The notes beneath the pieces were generated by a model, which worked only from the letters and a program-made list of their open reading frames with translations, was not told where the DNA came from and did no database searches. A stretch of 64,000 nucleotides of DNA, taken from the NCBI GenBank assembly GCA_947577185.1, contig CANPUE010000008.1, positions 58,060-122,059 of the forward strand, read 5' to 3'. This document shows positions 9,303 through 18,795 of the stretch, in pieces; positions within the stretch are counted from its first letter, which is position 1, and the number at the start of each line of letters is the position of its first letter. Position numbers and translations under genes: made by a program. Origin of the DNA: an uncultured Lachnospiraceae bacterium (lineage in GTDB: Bacteria; Bacillota; Clostridia; Lachnospirales; Lachnospiraceae).

Positions 9303-9340
9303 ATAGGTTACTCCCCTTTCCTGTCTTCATTTACAAGTTC

Positions 9341-9374
9341 GGCACAGGAGCCTGCAATAGAAAGCCCCTGTGCC
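9341..9374 (-). other. Intercistronic hairpin between the MCP and Hpt genes
   Basis: Arms GGCACAGG and CCTGTGCC form a stem-loop between the MCP stop and the Hpt start. No T-run follows on the minus strand, so it is more likely an mRNA stability or processing element, or a partial terminator that lowers downstream expression. Confidence 0.5.
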
Positions 9375-9402
9375 AGTCATATCCTCATTTTTCTTTTCCA
9401 GC

Positions 9403-11013
9403 TTAATACTTTCCGAAATCATCTCCTAAGGAAATAACCTGCTCATTCGCATTGGATGAAGCGTAGGAAGACGGGCTGCTGCTGCTTCTGTAGGAAGACT
9501 GGCTGCCTGCTCCCAGGTTGTAGATTGACAGCATCTCTCTCATTCTGGATGCCTGGTTGGAAAGTTCTTCGCTCGCAGCCGCACACTGCTCGCTCGTAGC
9601 GGAGTTGGTCTGTACTACCTGTGATACCTGCGTGATCGCCTGCTCGATCTGCGCAACTGCCGTTGCCTGATAGTTGGAAGATTCCGCAATACCGTTGATG
9701 ATCATCTCACTGTCAGATACAACTCTCGTGATCTCTTCCATCGCCTTGGAAGTATCGTCCACGATTCTGGAACCGGAACTTACTTTATCGATGGAATCTT
9801 CAATCAGATCAGCGGTCTCAGCTGATGCTGCAGCACTCTTTGCCGCAAGGCTTCTGACTTCTTCTGCAACAACCGCAAAACCTTTTCCTGCTTCGCCTGC
9901 TCTGGCTGCCTCAACGGCCGCATTCAGTGCAAGAATATTGGTCTGGAATGCAATATCATCAATCGTTTTGATGATCTTGGAAATATTCTCAGATGACTTA
10001 TTGATATCCTGCATAGCAGACATGGTATCCTGCATCTGTCTGTTTCCTCGCTTTACATCTTCGATTGCTTTCGCTACCAGAGTAGCTGCCTCATTTGCCT
10101 GTTCCGCATTCTGCTTTGTCTTCTCGGCGATCTCATCGATGGATGCCGTGATCTCCTGGATCGCGCTTGCCTGCTGCGTTGATCCCTGTGCCAGTGCCTG
10201 GCTTGCACTTGCCACCTGAGAGGAACTGATCGTTACCTGAGAACCTGCCTCCGAGATATTGGATAAGGTGCGAAGATTATCTTCTACCAGTTTCTTTAAG
10301 GAGTTACCAAGTACGTCTTCTGAAGAAGCCGGATTTACGGAAACGGTCAGATTACCGTTTGATACTTCTTCTGCGATGCTCGCCTGGTATTTAATGTTAT
10401 CAATCACTTTCGTATATTCGTCTACCAGTTCTCCGAACTCATCATTGCCCCGCTTGTTCATCTCAATGTGCTCTACACGTCCAAGGGCAATGTCTTTGGC
10501 TGCATCAGACAACTGCGCGACTGACATCGCAATCACTTTGATCAGGGCAGTACCGATGAGTACTGTGATGATAACGGAAATCGCCAGGAGAACAAGACTT
10601 ATGATATTCGAAATGTTCATGGTTCTCTGCAAAGTAGCGATTCTTTCATCTTTGCCGGTATTTACAAACGTCTTTAACTCCTCGCCATGGCTTCTCAAGT
10701 TCTCAACTCTGTTGTCCTTACCCGAATTGACGAAATTCATCAGCTTATTGCGCTCAGCCTCATCGAGAACCGTCACGTTGTGCAATTCGGTATTAATTTC
10801 AGACGCACCCTGCTCATTGAGTTCACTGATCGTTTCTACCAGCTGATCCAATCCTGTAGCAACCTGCTGTGCCCCCTCTTCATTCATCACGCTGATCGTA
10901 TTAACCGCATAATTTGTGACCCATACCCCTACCAGCACGTTAATGATGGTAAGCAGTACCGGGATGCAAAATCCCAATATTAACTTTGTTTTTATCTTCA
11001 TGTCTTTTAGCAT
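9403..11013 (-). CDS. Methyl-accepting chemotaxis protein
   Basis: A 536-residue chemoreceptor. TM1 is at about residues 11-32, followed by a short, mostly helical extracellular region of about 100 residues, TM2 at about 135-157, a HAMP linker, then the long coiled-coil signalling domain. The conserved hairpin tip is [36 protein letters not shown] (written here only as a landmark near residues 375-410), which binds CheA and CheW. The C-terminus is Ser-rich and lacks an NWETF-type tether for CheR/CheB. GAGAGG lies 8 bases before the ATG. The extracellular region contains a doubled VNSGKDNR / VNTGKDER motif and is too small for a dCache sensor, so the ligand is unclear. It is the only MCP in the window and sits 12 bases after cheW. 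Confidence 0.93.
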   Translation of the reverse strand: MLKDMKIKTKLILGFCIPVLLTIINVLVGVWVTNYAVNTISVMNEEGAQQVATGLDQLVETISELNEQGASEINTELHNVTVLDEAERNKLMNFVNSGKDNRVENLRSHGEELKTFVNTGKDERIATLQRTMNISNIISLVLLAISVIITVLIGTALIKVIAMSVAQLSDAAKDIALGRVEHIEMNKRGNDEFGELVDEYTKVIDNIKYQASIAEEVSNGNLTVSVNPASSEDVLGNSLKKLVEDNLRTLSNISEAGSQVTISSSQVASASQALAQGSTQQASAIQEITASIDEIAEKTKQNAEQANEAATLVAKAIEDVKRGNRQMQDTMSAMQDINKSSENISKIIKTIDDIAFQTNILALNAAVEAARAGEAGKGFAVVAEEVRSLAAKSAAASAETADLIEDSIDKVSSGSRIVDDTSKAMEEITRVVSDSEMIINGIAESSNYQATAVAQIEQAITQVSQVVQTNSATSEQCAAASEELSNQASRMREMLSIYNLGAGSQSSYRSSSSPSSYASSNANEQVISLGDDFGKY

Positions 11014-11025
11014 TTTTTATACCTC

Positions 11026-11571
11026 TCATTCTTCTTCTATACTCATTTCGTTTGCCTGTTCGACAACTGAAAGATCCTCATCATTCAACAGTTTATCGGG
11101 ATCCAGCAACAGTTTTACGGTATCGCCCACCTTGCCGATGCCGTAAACGTATTTGTTCTGTGCGCTGTCGACACGTCCCACTCTCGGCGGCGGCAGAATG
11201 TTGTCTTCCTTGATCTCAACAACTTCCGCAATCTTTTCTACGATCAGTCCAACCATCATTGACTTGATGTTGATCACAATAATACAGGTTCTGTCATTGT
11301 ATTCAAACGGCTCCTGCTTGAAACGGAGGCGGACGTCAACAACAGGAATTACCTTTCCTCTCAGGTTGATCAGTCCCTTAATGTAATCTTCAGTCTCAGG
11401 AATCGCCGTAATCGACTGCAGCTGAATGATCTCATTCACATACTGGATTTCCAGACCAAAATATTCATTTCCGGACTTAAAAGTCATATACTTTCCTTTT
11501 TGTGTATCACGTTCGCTGGAAGCATTGCTCTCTTCGTCAACCTGTCTCTTCAATTCACTTCTATCATCCAT
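11026..11571 (-). CDS. cheW: Chemotaxis coupling protein CheW
   Basis: A 181-residue CheW with the usual beta-barrel blocks: YMTFKSGNEYFGLEIQYVNEII, then ETEDYIKGLINLRGKVIPVVDVRLRF, and a C-terminal GIGKVGDTVKLLLDPDKLL. It links the MCP tip to the CheA P5 domain. About 28 charged residues precede the domain and an acidic tail follows it, making it somewhat longer than typical CheW (about 150). It lies 27 bases after cheA and 12 bases before the MCP gene, consistent with co-transcription. Confidence 0.93.
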   Translation of the reverse strand: MDDRSELKRQVDEESNASSERDTQKGKYMTFKSGNEYFGLEIQYVNEIIQLQSITAIPETEDYIKGLINLRGKVIPVVDVRLRFKQEPFEYNDRTCIIVINIKSMMVGLIVEKIAEVVEIKEDNILPPPRVGRVDSAQNKYVYGIGKVGDTVKLLLDPDKLLNDEDLSVVEQANEMSIEEE

Positions 11572-11598
11572 GTGATCTATCGTTCCTTTCTATTCATT

Positions 11599-13779
11599 TT
11601 ATTCTATCAGTCCCGGAGCATCCAGGATCAAAGCGATGCTTCCGTCTCCAAGCTGTGTACAGCCGGATAAACCTTTTACTTTCTTAATATAAGAAGGAAT
11701 CGGTTTTACTACTATCTCCTGCTCTCCAACCAGTTTATCGACAAGAAGACAGACTTTTTTATCTTCTACCTCCAGGATCAACATCACGCCTTCCTCAACG
11801 GACTCTTTGTATTCCTGCAGTCCATACCATTGTCCGAGCCTGAGCACCGGGAAGCATTCTCCGCGTATCATAATGTACTCTTCTCCATTCGGCTCGTGGA
11901 TCATCATGTCTTCTCTTACGCGGACAAATTCCTTGATTGCCCCTGTCTCCATGACAAAAGAGGAGTGGCCGATCTCCATGACGATACCGTCTATAATGGC
12001 AAGCGTTAAAGGAATCTTCAAACTCATGATACTGCCGAATCCCTTTTTGCTCTCAATTTCCAGGGAACCGCCGATCGCCTGAATGTTCTGGACAACGACA
12101 TCCATGCCGACGCCTCGTCCGGAATATTCCGTAACAACCTCGTTCGTGGAAAATCCGGGCAGTGTAATAAACTGGAATACTTCTTTGTCCGAATAAGCGC
12201 TGTCCGGCTTCGTGTCATCGAGCAGACCCTGTTTTCTGGCCTTGGCGATGATCTTATCTCTGTCAAGTCCGCCACCGTCGTCCTCCACGCTGATCCATAC
12301 CTTACCCGCCTCTGTTTTTGCGGAAAGAGTAACCCTGCCGCGCTCCGATTTGCCGCTGTCACGGCGTTCCTCTTTGGTTTCAATCCCGTGGTCGACTGAG
12401 TTTCTCACAATGTGCATCAGCGGATCGGAAATATGTTCAATAATATTTTTATCTACTTCTGTCTGTTCCCCGACCATAACAAATTCAATGTCCTTGCCAA
12501 GCTTTCTGGAAACATCAAATACAATACGGTTCATCTTCTGGAACGTATTGGCAAGCGGCACCATTCTCATGGACATAATAACATTCTGTAAGTCCGTGGA
12601 GATCTTGGCAAGCTGCGCCGCCGCTTTGTTAAAGTTATCCAGATTAAGTCCCGGAACTTTCAGATCGGAATTCTGTAACACCACCGACTCGGAAATAACA
12701 AGTTCCCCGATCAGTTCCATAAGCTGATCCATCTTGGATACATTTACGCTGATGAAAGAAGCTTTTTCCCCTTTCGGTTTATCCTTTGCCAGTTTCTTCT
12801 GTTTGCCTGGCTCTTTGGATTTGATGACGAAATCGCCTGGCGCAATCGGTGCCTTCTCAGGCTTCTTCTCTTCTTTTTTGGCTTCGCCCTCTCCGGCCCC
12901 CGTGCGGGCATCAATCTCTTCCACGCTCGACTCAAGGTCTATCGCCGGAACAGGTGAGGTGATATCATGATCTCCGAAATCAAATCCCTGCAAAAATTCC
13001 GATGCTTTGCATTCATAAATATCTACTTTATCAATATCATAGCCGACCCCGACCACTTTACGGATATCTTCCTCACTGCACTGTGCCTGCAACAGGATCT
13101 TAAATCCTTCTTTGATGATCGTCTCCGCACTGTCCGGATCCGAAATGATGTCTTCCGGAGAATATAATAAGTCCTCCGCAAATTCTTTTAACGCATATAC
13201 TACTTTATAGGCATGCACATTTGCCATTTCCGTTTCCGGGAAAAAGGAAACGTAAATCTTATAAAAATGACTTGCGCTCGTTGCAACGGGCGCGATATAA
13301 AACTGCTTTGGCTCCTCATGCTTGTTTGCAGGCACCTCCGCATTTTTTTTCTTACTGCTTTTTCCGCCGCCGCCCTTGATCTTCTCCAGAAACTCGTCAA
13401 GTGTGGCTACGAGTTCACCGGATTCTCCATCAGCCGGGTCGCCGTTGCGGATCTTTTCCATCTCACTTGAAATAAAATCCTCTACTTCTAATACATGGTC
13501 TACCAATTCGAGATGCGGCACATTGTCCGGATGAGATTCACGAAGATAATAGAAAACATCCTCAAGTTTATGCGCAACTGCTGTAATCTCATCAAACATC
13601 ATGATGCCGGAAGAACCTTTAATGGTATGCATTGTTCTGAAAATCTCATTGATGCTGTCCTCATCAAAGCAATCCGCATCTTTCTGCTCAAGAACCATCT
13701 CCTGAAGCTGTTCCAAAAGCTGGCCATTCTCGAACAGGTACATATCCAACATGCCGTCTGTGCTAAATTCGTCCGCCAT
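11599..13779 (-). CDS. cheA: Chemotaxis histidine kinase CheA
   Basis: A 726-residue CheA with P1 to P5. P1 carries the phosphorylated His in MHTIKGSSGIMMF (H51). A P2-like region spans about residues 155-265, followed by a Lys/Glu-rich linker. P3 dimerisation starts at VNVSKMDQLMELIGELV. P4 ATPase has HIVRNSVDHGIE, EDDGGGLD and GRGVGMDVV. P5, the CheW-like domain, is at the C-terminus. GGAG is 6 bases before the ATG. In known systems receptor signals set the rate of CheA autophosphorylation, and phosphate goes to CheY and CheB, both encoded next door. No flagellar genes are present, so the output may not be swimming. Confidence 0.96.
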   Translation of the reverse strand: MADEFSTDGMLDMYLFENGQLLEQLQEMVLEQKDADCFDEDSINEIFRTMHTIKGSSGIMMFDEITAVAHKLEDVFYYLRESHPDNVPHLELVDHVLEVEDFISSEMEKIRNGDPADGESGELVATLDEFLEKIKGGGGKSSKKKNAEVPANKHEEPKQFYIAPVATSASHFYKIYVSFFPETEMANVHAYKVVYALKEFAEDLLYSPEDIISDPDSAETIIKEGFKILLQAQCSEEDIRKVVGVGYDIDKVDIYECKASEFLQGFDFGDHDITSPVPAIDLESSVEEIDARTGAGEGEAKKEEKKPEKAPIAPGDFVIKSKEPGKQKKLAKDKPKGEKASFISVNVSKMDQLMELIGELVISESVVLQNSDLKVPGLNLDNFNKAAAQLAKISTDLQNVIMSMRMVPLANTFQKMNRIVFDVSRKLGKDIEFVMVGEQTEVDKNIIEHISDPLMHIVRNSVDHGIETKEERRDSGKSERGRVTLSAKTEAGKVWISVEDDGGGLDRDKIIAKARKQGLLDDTKPDSAYSDKEVFQFITLPGFSTNEVVTEYSGRGVGMDVVVQNIQAIGGSLEIESKKGFGSIMSLKIPLTLAIIDGIVMEIGHSSFVMETGAIKEFVRVREDMMIHEPNGEEYIMIRGECFPVLRLGQWYGLQEYKESVEEGVMLILEVEDKKVCLLVDKLVGEQEIVVKPIPSYIKKVKGLSGCTQLGDGSIALILDAPGLIE

Positions 13780-13816
13780 ATCCTTCTCCTTTCCTAAGTA
13801 TTCTCCTTACACCTGT

Positions 13817-14209
13817 TCAGACCAGATTCAGTTTCTTTAACGCCTGTTCAAATTTATCCTGGTCAATGGGCTTCCCTGAATATATGGTACATCCCAGATC
13901 AAATGCCATTTTAACATTAGCTTCATCATTCAATGCTGTCGTCATGATGACTTTGACCTGCTGGTCTTCCGGAATATTTCTTTCCTTCTCCAGGTTGCGG
14001 ATACCTACGAGAGACTGATATCCATCCATAACCGGCATCATAATATCAAGACAGATCAGATCATACGGCTCCCCATCCTCTAACGCCATCATGAATGCGT
14101 CCACTGCTTCCATGCCGTCCACAGTCACATCACATTCGCCGTATTTTGACAGGAAATTGACCATAAACTTTCTTGTTACAAAATCATCTTCGGCTAACAG
14201 AATCTTCAT
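13817..14209 (-). CDS. cheY: CheY-like single-domain response regulator
   Basis: A 130-residue free receiver: acidic pair at residues 8-9, phosphoacceptor D55 in LICLDIMMPVMDG, Thr in VIMTTAL and the conserved Lys in YSGKPID. It is the expected soluble carrier of CheA phosphate. A strong GGAGAAAGGAT site precedes the start. It lies between cheB (12 bases) and cheA (37 bases). Whether it binds a motor or another target cannot be told; the name is by context. Confidence 0.88.
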   Translation of the reverse strand: MKILLAEDDFVTRKFMVNFLSKYGECDVTVDGMEAVDAFMMALEDGEPYDLICLDIMMPVMDGYQSLVGIRNLEKERNIPEDQQVKVIMTTALNDEANVKMAFDLGCTIYSGKPIDQDKFEQALKKLNLV

Positions 14210-14221
14210 ATCCTTTCTCCT

Positions 14222-15256
14222 TTACATTTTATTTAACACTGCATATGTTCTTCCAGCGATATCGCCCAGTTTTTCCTGGTATTCTACCGCCCCCAAATCA
14301 TAAGCAACTTTGGGCATACCATAAACTACACAAGTGGATTCATCCTGTCCGATCGTGTGCGCGCCTGCTTTGCGCATGGACAGCAGGCCTTTCCCGCCGT
14401 CACCGCCCATACCGGTCAGAATGATCCCTACGGCGTCGCGTCCCGCAGCTTTTGCCACCGACTCAAACAACACTTCCACCGACGGACAGTGTCCGTTCAC
14501 TCTCGGACCCTCTTTAATTTCTACCTGATAGGCTCCGTTTCCCTTGATCAACCTCATATGTCTGTCCCCGCCGGGGGCAATCAGCATATGTCCCGGAATC
14601 ACACGATCCCCGTTCTGCGCTTCTTTCACCTGAATCCGGCACTGATCATTGAGTCTCTTCGCATACATTTCCGTAAACTTGGGCGGCATATGCTGCACGC
14701 AGACGATGCCGGGAATATCTGTCCCAAAATCTTTGACCACAGAAAAAATGGCTTCTGTTCCTCCCGTTGACGCACCGATCGCCACAATCAGGTTGCTGCG
14801 AATATTCGAATGTGCCTGTTTTTGTTCCTGCTGCATCATGACAGTCTTTTTAATGTTGCTGATCTTCGCCGTCGAAGCTATCTTTATTTTTACCAGAAGT
14901 TCGTTTCTGATAAAATCCTCCAGCTGTGAACGGTTCGATATGGCCGGTTTCGCCACAAAGTCCACAGCGCCCGCATTCATGGCATCAAACACCTTATCAC
15001 TCAGAGCGCTGATAACGACTACCGGCAGCGGATACTGCGGTATCAGCTTGCGCAGGAAATCGATTCCGCTCATTCTCGGAAGTTCCACATCAAGTGTCAT
15101 AACGTCCGGTTTATGCGCCAGAATCAGATCTCTCGCCTCAAAGGGATCCCTTGCTGTCGCCACGACTCTGATCGCCGGGTCTTTGCTCAGATTCTGAACC
15201 AACAGTTCCCTGAACACGATAGAGTCTTCTACTACTAATACTTTGATTGGCTGCAT
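14222..15256 (-). CDS. cheB: Chemotaxis protein-glutamate methylesterase CheB
   Basis: A 344-residue CheB: receiver at residues 1-120 with D56 in MTLDVELPRMSG, a linker, and the methylesterase domain with catalytic Ser in GASTGGTEA (S163), His in CVQHMPPKF (H189) and Asp in MGGDG. It removes methyl groups from the MCP to reset adaptation, activated by CheA phosphorylation. It overlaps no gene but is only 6 bases from cheR and 12 from cheY. Confidence 0.95.
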   Translation of the reverse strand: MQPIKVLVVEDSIVFRELLVQNLSKDPAIRVVATARDPFEARDLILAHKPDVMTLDVELPRMSGIDFLRKLIPQYPLPVVVISALSDKVFDAMNAGAVDFVAKPAISNRSQLEDFIRNELLVKIKIASTAKISNIKKTVMMQQEQKQAHSNIRSNLIVAIGASTGGTEAIFSVVKDFGTDIPGIVCVQHMPPKFTEMYAKRLNDQCRIQVKEAQNGDRVIPGHMLIAPGGDRHMRLIKGNGAYQVEIKEGPRVNGHCPSVEVLFESVAKAAGRDAVGIILTGMGGDGGKGLLSMRKAGAHTIGQDESTCVVYGMPKVAYDLGAVEYQEKLGDIAGRTYAVLNKM

Positions 15257-15262
15257 CGTCTA

Positions 15263-16081
15263 TTACCCCTCTCTTTTTCTGAAGATTGACGGTTGAATGA
15301 TCTGGAACGGCGTACTGTTTCTGTCAATCGTCTCTGTTGTGCCGATAAAGAAGTAGCCGCCCGGCTCCATTGCGTCATACACCCGCTGAACCAGATCTCT
15401 CTTTGTATTTTCATCGAAATAGATCATTACATTCCGCAGAAACACAGTATGCATTCTCTTTTTAAACGGAAGCGGATCCATCAGATTAAACTGCCTGAAA
15501 ATAACCTCTCTTTTCAGTTCATCCACCACCTGATACTGACTGCCTCCCGCGACCGACTGGAAAAAATGCCGTTTCCACTGATCCGGAAGATTCTTTAACT
15601 GCTCATCGCTGTAAATACCGACCATTGCCTGCTGCAGCACTTTTGTGGAAATATCGGTCGCCAGAATCCGCTTATCCCACTGCTCCCTTTCTAATCCGAA
15701 GAAATCTGCCAGAACCATCGCGATCATATACGGTTCTTCTCCCGTAGAAGCCGCACCGCACCAGATACGCAGATCTTTGGTCCTCTCCTCTTTTTTCCGA
15801 AGCCATGGCAGTACGACGTTCCTGAAATAATCGAAATGTTCAAATTCTCTCATGAAATACGTATGATTGGTCGTCAGAAAATTGACTAATATTTTTTCCT
15901 GTACGCCGGTCTTATCATGCTCGACAACATCCATAAATTCATGATAGTTGTTCCAGCCGTTTCTTCTCAAATAGTTTTGCAGCCTTCCATTTACAATGAC
16001 TTTTTTCTGTCCCAGCTCTATACCGTATTTTTGCTTCATAAAGACTGAGATCCGCCGCAATTCTTCATCTGTCATTTCCAT
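15263..16081 (-). CDS. cheR: Chemotaxis protein methyltransferase CheR
   Basis: A 272-residue SAM-dependent methyltransferase that methylates glutamates of the MCP. It has the N-terminal helical CheR domain (residues 1-75), the TTNHTYFMRE motif, the SAM loop WCGAASTGEEPY and the FLRNVMIYF strand. GGGGGG lies 8 bases before the ATG. CheR and CheB adjacent and in this order give a full methylation adaptation pair; CheD, CheC and CheX are not seen in the window. Confidence 0.95.
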   Translation of the reverse strand: MEMTDEELRRISVFMKQKYGIELGQKKVIVNGRLQNYLRRNGWNNYHEFMDVVEHDKTGVQEKILVNFLTTNHTYFMREFEHFDYFRNVVLPWLRKKEERTKDLRIWCGAASTGEEPYMIAMVLADFFGLEREQWDKRILATDISTKVLQQAMVGIYSDEQLKNLPDQWKRHFFQSVAGGSQYQVVDELKREVIFRQFNLMDPLPFKKRMHTVFLRNVMIYFDENTKRDLVQRVYDAMEPGGYFFIGTTETIDRNSTPFQIIQPSIFRKREG

Positions 16082-16131
16082 CTTGCATTCCCCCCGAATT
16101 TCAAATCTGTCTGTCTTTTATCCGCTTTCAT

Positions 16132-17193
16132 TCAGCTAAACTGTCTGGCTATTCTGCGGCATATTTCATAGATATCCGGATTGAATTTCACGCCTGCCTC
16201 TTCCTTCATGCGCGCGAGCGCTTCTTCCCTGCTGTTGGCATTTTTCTCTGTCAGGGACGTATATCGTTCCATGATGGAAACGATCTGTGCCGCGAGCGGG
16301 ATCTTTTCGCCCGCCAGTCCATCCGGATATCCATTCCCATTCCACTCCTCGTGATGGTATTTTGCGATGTCGATCGCTGTCCCGATAAATTCATTATAAT
16401 CGTTGTTCACATAAAGATCTCCGAGCAGTCTTGCTCCCATGCCCGTATGATTACGTACAATCGCAACTTCTTCCTCAGTCAGCTCCGTCTTCTTTTTGAG
16501 AATTTCCATCGGCACGCCGATATTCCCGATATCACATAACGGAGTCGCCAGTTCGATCGTATCGATATAAGTGTCGGAGATTTTGTCTTCAAACATCGGA
16601 GACAGCTGCATTCCCTGTGCCAGGATTCCGCAGTTCCGTCTCAGACGCTCCATATAATCACTCTCATACCCTGAATTTTGCAATGCAATATTGGCCAGTG
16701 CATACAGAATATTCTTTTTTTCAAGTTCCATTTGTTTTAACTGTTCACTGACAGAAATCTGCAGGCGCCTGTTCATCTCCATCAGTTCGCTCTTTGCTTC
16801 ATGCAGACGAAGGTGAACGCCCACACGCGCCTGAACAACTTCCGGAATAAACGGCTTTGTAATGTAATCTTCTCCGCCGAGTAAAAAACCTTCCACAATA
16901 TCCATCGGATCATCAAACGCCGAAATAAATACAACCGGAATATTTTTTGTCGTCTCATGCTTCTTCAACTGTCTGCAAAGTTCATAGCCATCCATGCCCG
17001 GCATGGAAATATCGCTCAGGATCAGTTCCGGAGAACATTCCTTTGCCATCGCCAGCGCCTGCTCTGCACTTTCCGCCAGGATCGGACGACAGTCCATATC
17101 CTTTATGATTTCTTCCAACACCAGTCTGTTTGTCTCGATATCGTCAACTATGAGTACAGTTTGCTTACTTTTGTCTTTTACTTCATATTCCAT
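16132..17193 (-). CDS. Response regulator with degenerate HD-GYP domain
   Basis: A 353-residue protein: receiver (VLIVDD, D in LILSDISMPGMDG, K in ITKPF), a short coiled coil, then an HD-GYP domain. HD-GYP domains hydrolyse c-di-GMP. Here the signature HD reads PLCDIGNIG, so the metal-binding His is Cys and the GK is GN, and the later DVYDAL block reads ERYTSL, losing another Asp. HHEEWNGNGYP is kept. It is therefore probably inactive and may act as a c-di-GMP sensor, scaffold or partner of the intact paralogue two genes upstream. The ATG at 17193 has GGGGG 7 bases upstream; the frame runs to 17214. Confidence 0.85.
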   Translation of the reverse strand: MEYEVKDKSKQTVLIVDDIETNRLVLEEIIKDMDCRPILAESAEQALAMAKECSPELILSDISMPGMDGYELCRQLKKHETTKNIPVVFISAFDDPMDIVEGFLLGGEDYITKPFIPEVVQARVGVHLRLHEAKSELMEMNRRLQISVSEQLKQMELEKKNILYALANIALQNSGYESDYMERLRRNCGILAQGMQLSPMFEDKISDTYIDTIELATPLCDIGNIGVPMEILKKKTELTEEEVAIVRNHTGMGARLLGDLYVNNDYNEFIGTAIDIAKYHHEEWNGNGYPDGLAGEKIPLAAQIVSIMERYTSLTEKNANSREEALARMKEEAGVKFNPDIYEICRRIARQFS

Positions 17194-17280
17194 ATATGCG
17201 CCCCCAATCCGCAATTGTATCCTTTCTGTCAGTTTCCGGCCCCGGATCTGTCAGGCCTGCCGCTGCATACACGGCATGGA

Positions 17281-18711
17281 TCATTTGATCAGTTCACTCA
17301 GTTCCTCGTATCCGGCACTTACTTTCTCATAGTTTTCCTTCTGAACTGCCATCTTGAGTTTCAGGATCAGCCGGCTTACTTCACGCGGCGCTCCCTGGGT
17401 AAGCTGTCTGATGGTCTCCATAAACATCTCCGCCTTCTCCCAGTTTTCCATCTCCACGCAAAGGATCAGCTTGGAAAGGCTCTTCTTCAACACCTCTTTG
17501 TTCTCCGGCGTACCATACAGAATCGCATCTTCCGCGTTCCCTTCTTCCTCCTGAGGCGCCGCCATAAACATTCCCGGCCGCGCGGCATTGTCTTCCGGCT
17601 GTGCCGACAGAGCATCGTCTCCTTCACAGATTCCCACCCAGATAGAGAAAGAGAAGGTACTTCCTTTGTTCTTTTCACTCTCTACTTCGATCTTACCGCC
17701 CATCAGTTCCGCGAGCTGCTTACAGATGTTCAGCCCAAGTCCCGTACCGCCGTACTTTCGCGAAATGGACGCGTCTACCTGTGAAAAACTCTGGAAGAGC
17801 TTATCTCTGTCCGCCTTGTCGATTCCGATACCGGTATCCTTTACAATGAAAAAAAGCTCTATTTTATCGTTTACTCTTGCTGTTCTGACGACTTCCACGG
17901 TGATCTTGCCGACCGCGGTAAATTTCTGCGCGTTGGAGAGCAGATTATTTAAGATCTGTACGATGCGCAGTTCATCCCCAACCACATACTCCGGTATCTG
18001 AGGAGAAACTGTCATGAAAAATCCAAGTCCTTTTTCCGTCAGTTTATTGATATGCTGGGAACGAACATAATCCAGCATATTCCTGAAATGAAAGCGGCGT
18101 GGTTCCAGAACAAACTTTCCCGCCTCCAATTTTGAAAAATCCAATATGTTATTGATAATCTTATTCATATCGCCGCAGCAGCGTTCAATCAGACGCAGCG
18201 ATTTTAAGATCTGCTCATCTGTGACCTGGTCTAAAAGTTCTCTCGTATTGCCGAGTACGCCGTTAACCGGCGTGCGAAGTTCGTGCGTCACATTCGCCAC
18301 AAACTCCGACTTTACTTTCAGCGCCTGCTCTGCTTCCTGCTTTACATGGGTGATCTCCCGGTTTAAGTATTCTTTTTCCAGCGTATCATTCGCCATACAT
18401 ATGTAATTTTCCGGGTGAACGGTACTTTCAATGATCCTCGTCTCCACCGGAAAGCAGGTCAGGTTTTTGCGGTACGCCACAAGGTTCTGTATCTGTGTTC
18501 CAAACGGATATTCCGTGCAAAACCCGTCGTCTGATGCCTTAAAGGTTCCCGGAAAGATATCCGAAATATGTCTTCCATTCAGATCTTCTTCATATTCAAG
18601 CTTTTTTTTCGCAGTGACATTGGCATATGAAATTGTTCCCCTGCGGTCAAACACAAAGATCATTTCCAACGCATCTTCAATCGGAAATGCACTGCCTTCA
18701 CTCCATTGCAT
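17281..18711 (-). CDS. Cytoplasmic PAS histidine kinase with Hpt-like C-terminal region
   Basis: A 476-residue soluble kinase. A PAS fold spans about residues 10-120 (MIFVFDRRGTISYAN). The phosphoacceptor motif is NVTHELRTPVNGVLG, followed by an ATPase domain with NLLSNAQKF, DTGIGI and GGTGLGLNICKQLAELMGGKI. About 100 residues follow a spacer: a helical region whose layout resembles an Hpt domain but has ETIRQLTQGAP where HxxKG would be, so no phosphorylatable His. The start at 18711 has GGGGAGG 7 bases upstream; the open frame to 18786 has no such site. It lies between the two REC-HD-GYP genes and is a likely phosphodonor for them. Confidence 0.85.
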   Translation of the reverse strand: MQWSEGSAFPIEDALEMIFVFDRRGTISYANVTAKKKLEYEEDLNGRHISDIFPGTFKASDDGFCTEYPFGTQIQNLVAYRKNLTCFPVETRIIESTVHPENYICMANDTLEKEYLNREITHVKQEAEQALKVKSEFVANVTHELRTPVNGVLGNTRELLDQVTDEQILKSLRLIERCCGDMNKIINNILDFSKLEAGKFVLEPRRFHFRNMLDYVRSQHINKLTEKGLGFFMTVSPQIPEYVVGDELRIVQILNNLLSNAQKFTAVGKITVEVVRTARVNDKIELFFIVKDTGIGIDKADRDKLFQSFSQVDASISRKYGGTGLGLNICKQLAELMGGKIEVESEKNKGSTFSFSIWVGICEGDDALSAQPEDNAARPGMFMAAPQEEEGNAEDAILYGTPENKEVLKKSLSKLILCVEMENWEKAEMFMETIRQLTQGAPREVSRLILKLKMAVQKENYEKVSAGYEELSELIK

Positions 18712-18795
18712 TACAATTCCTCCCCAAATAATATTGAAAGGCAGCCAAAAAATCAAGATTTCTTTGCTGCCTGTTTGTATTATCATCCGCTGTTA

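Noticed and set aside
11026..16081. Flagellar chemotaxis cluster
   Set aside because: All Che core proteins are present, but no flagellar, motor or CheC/D/X genes are in the window, so a motility role is not asserted.
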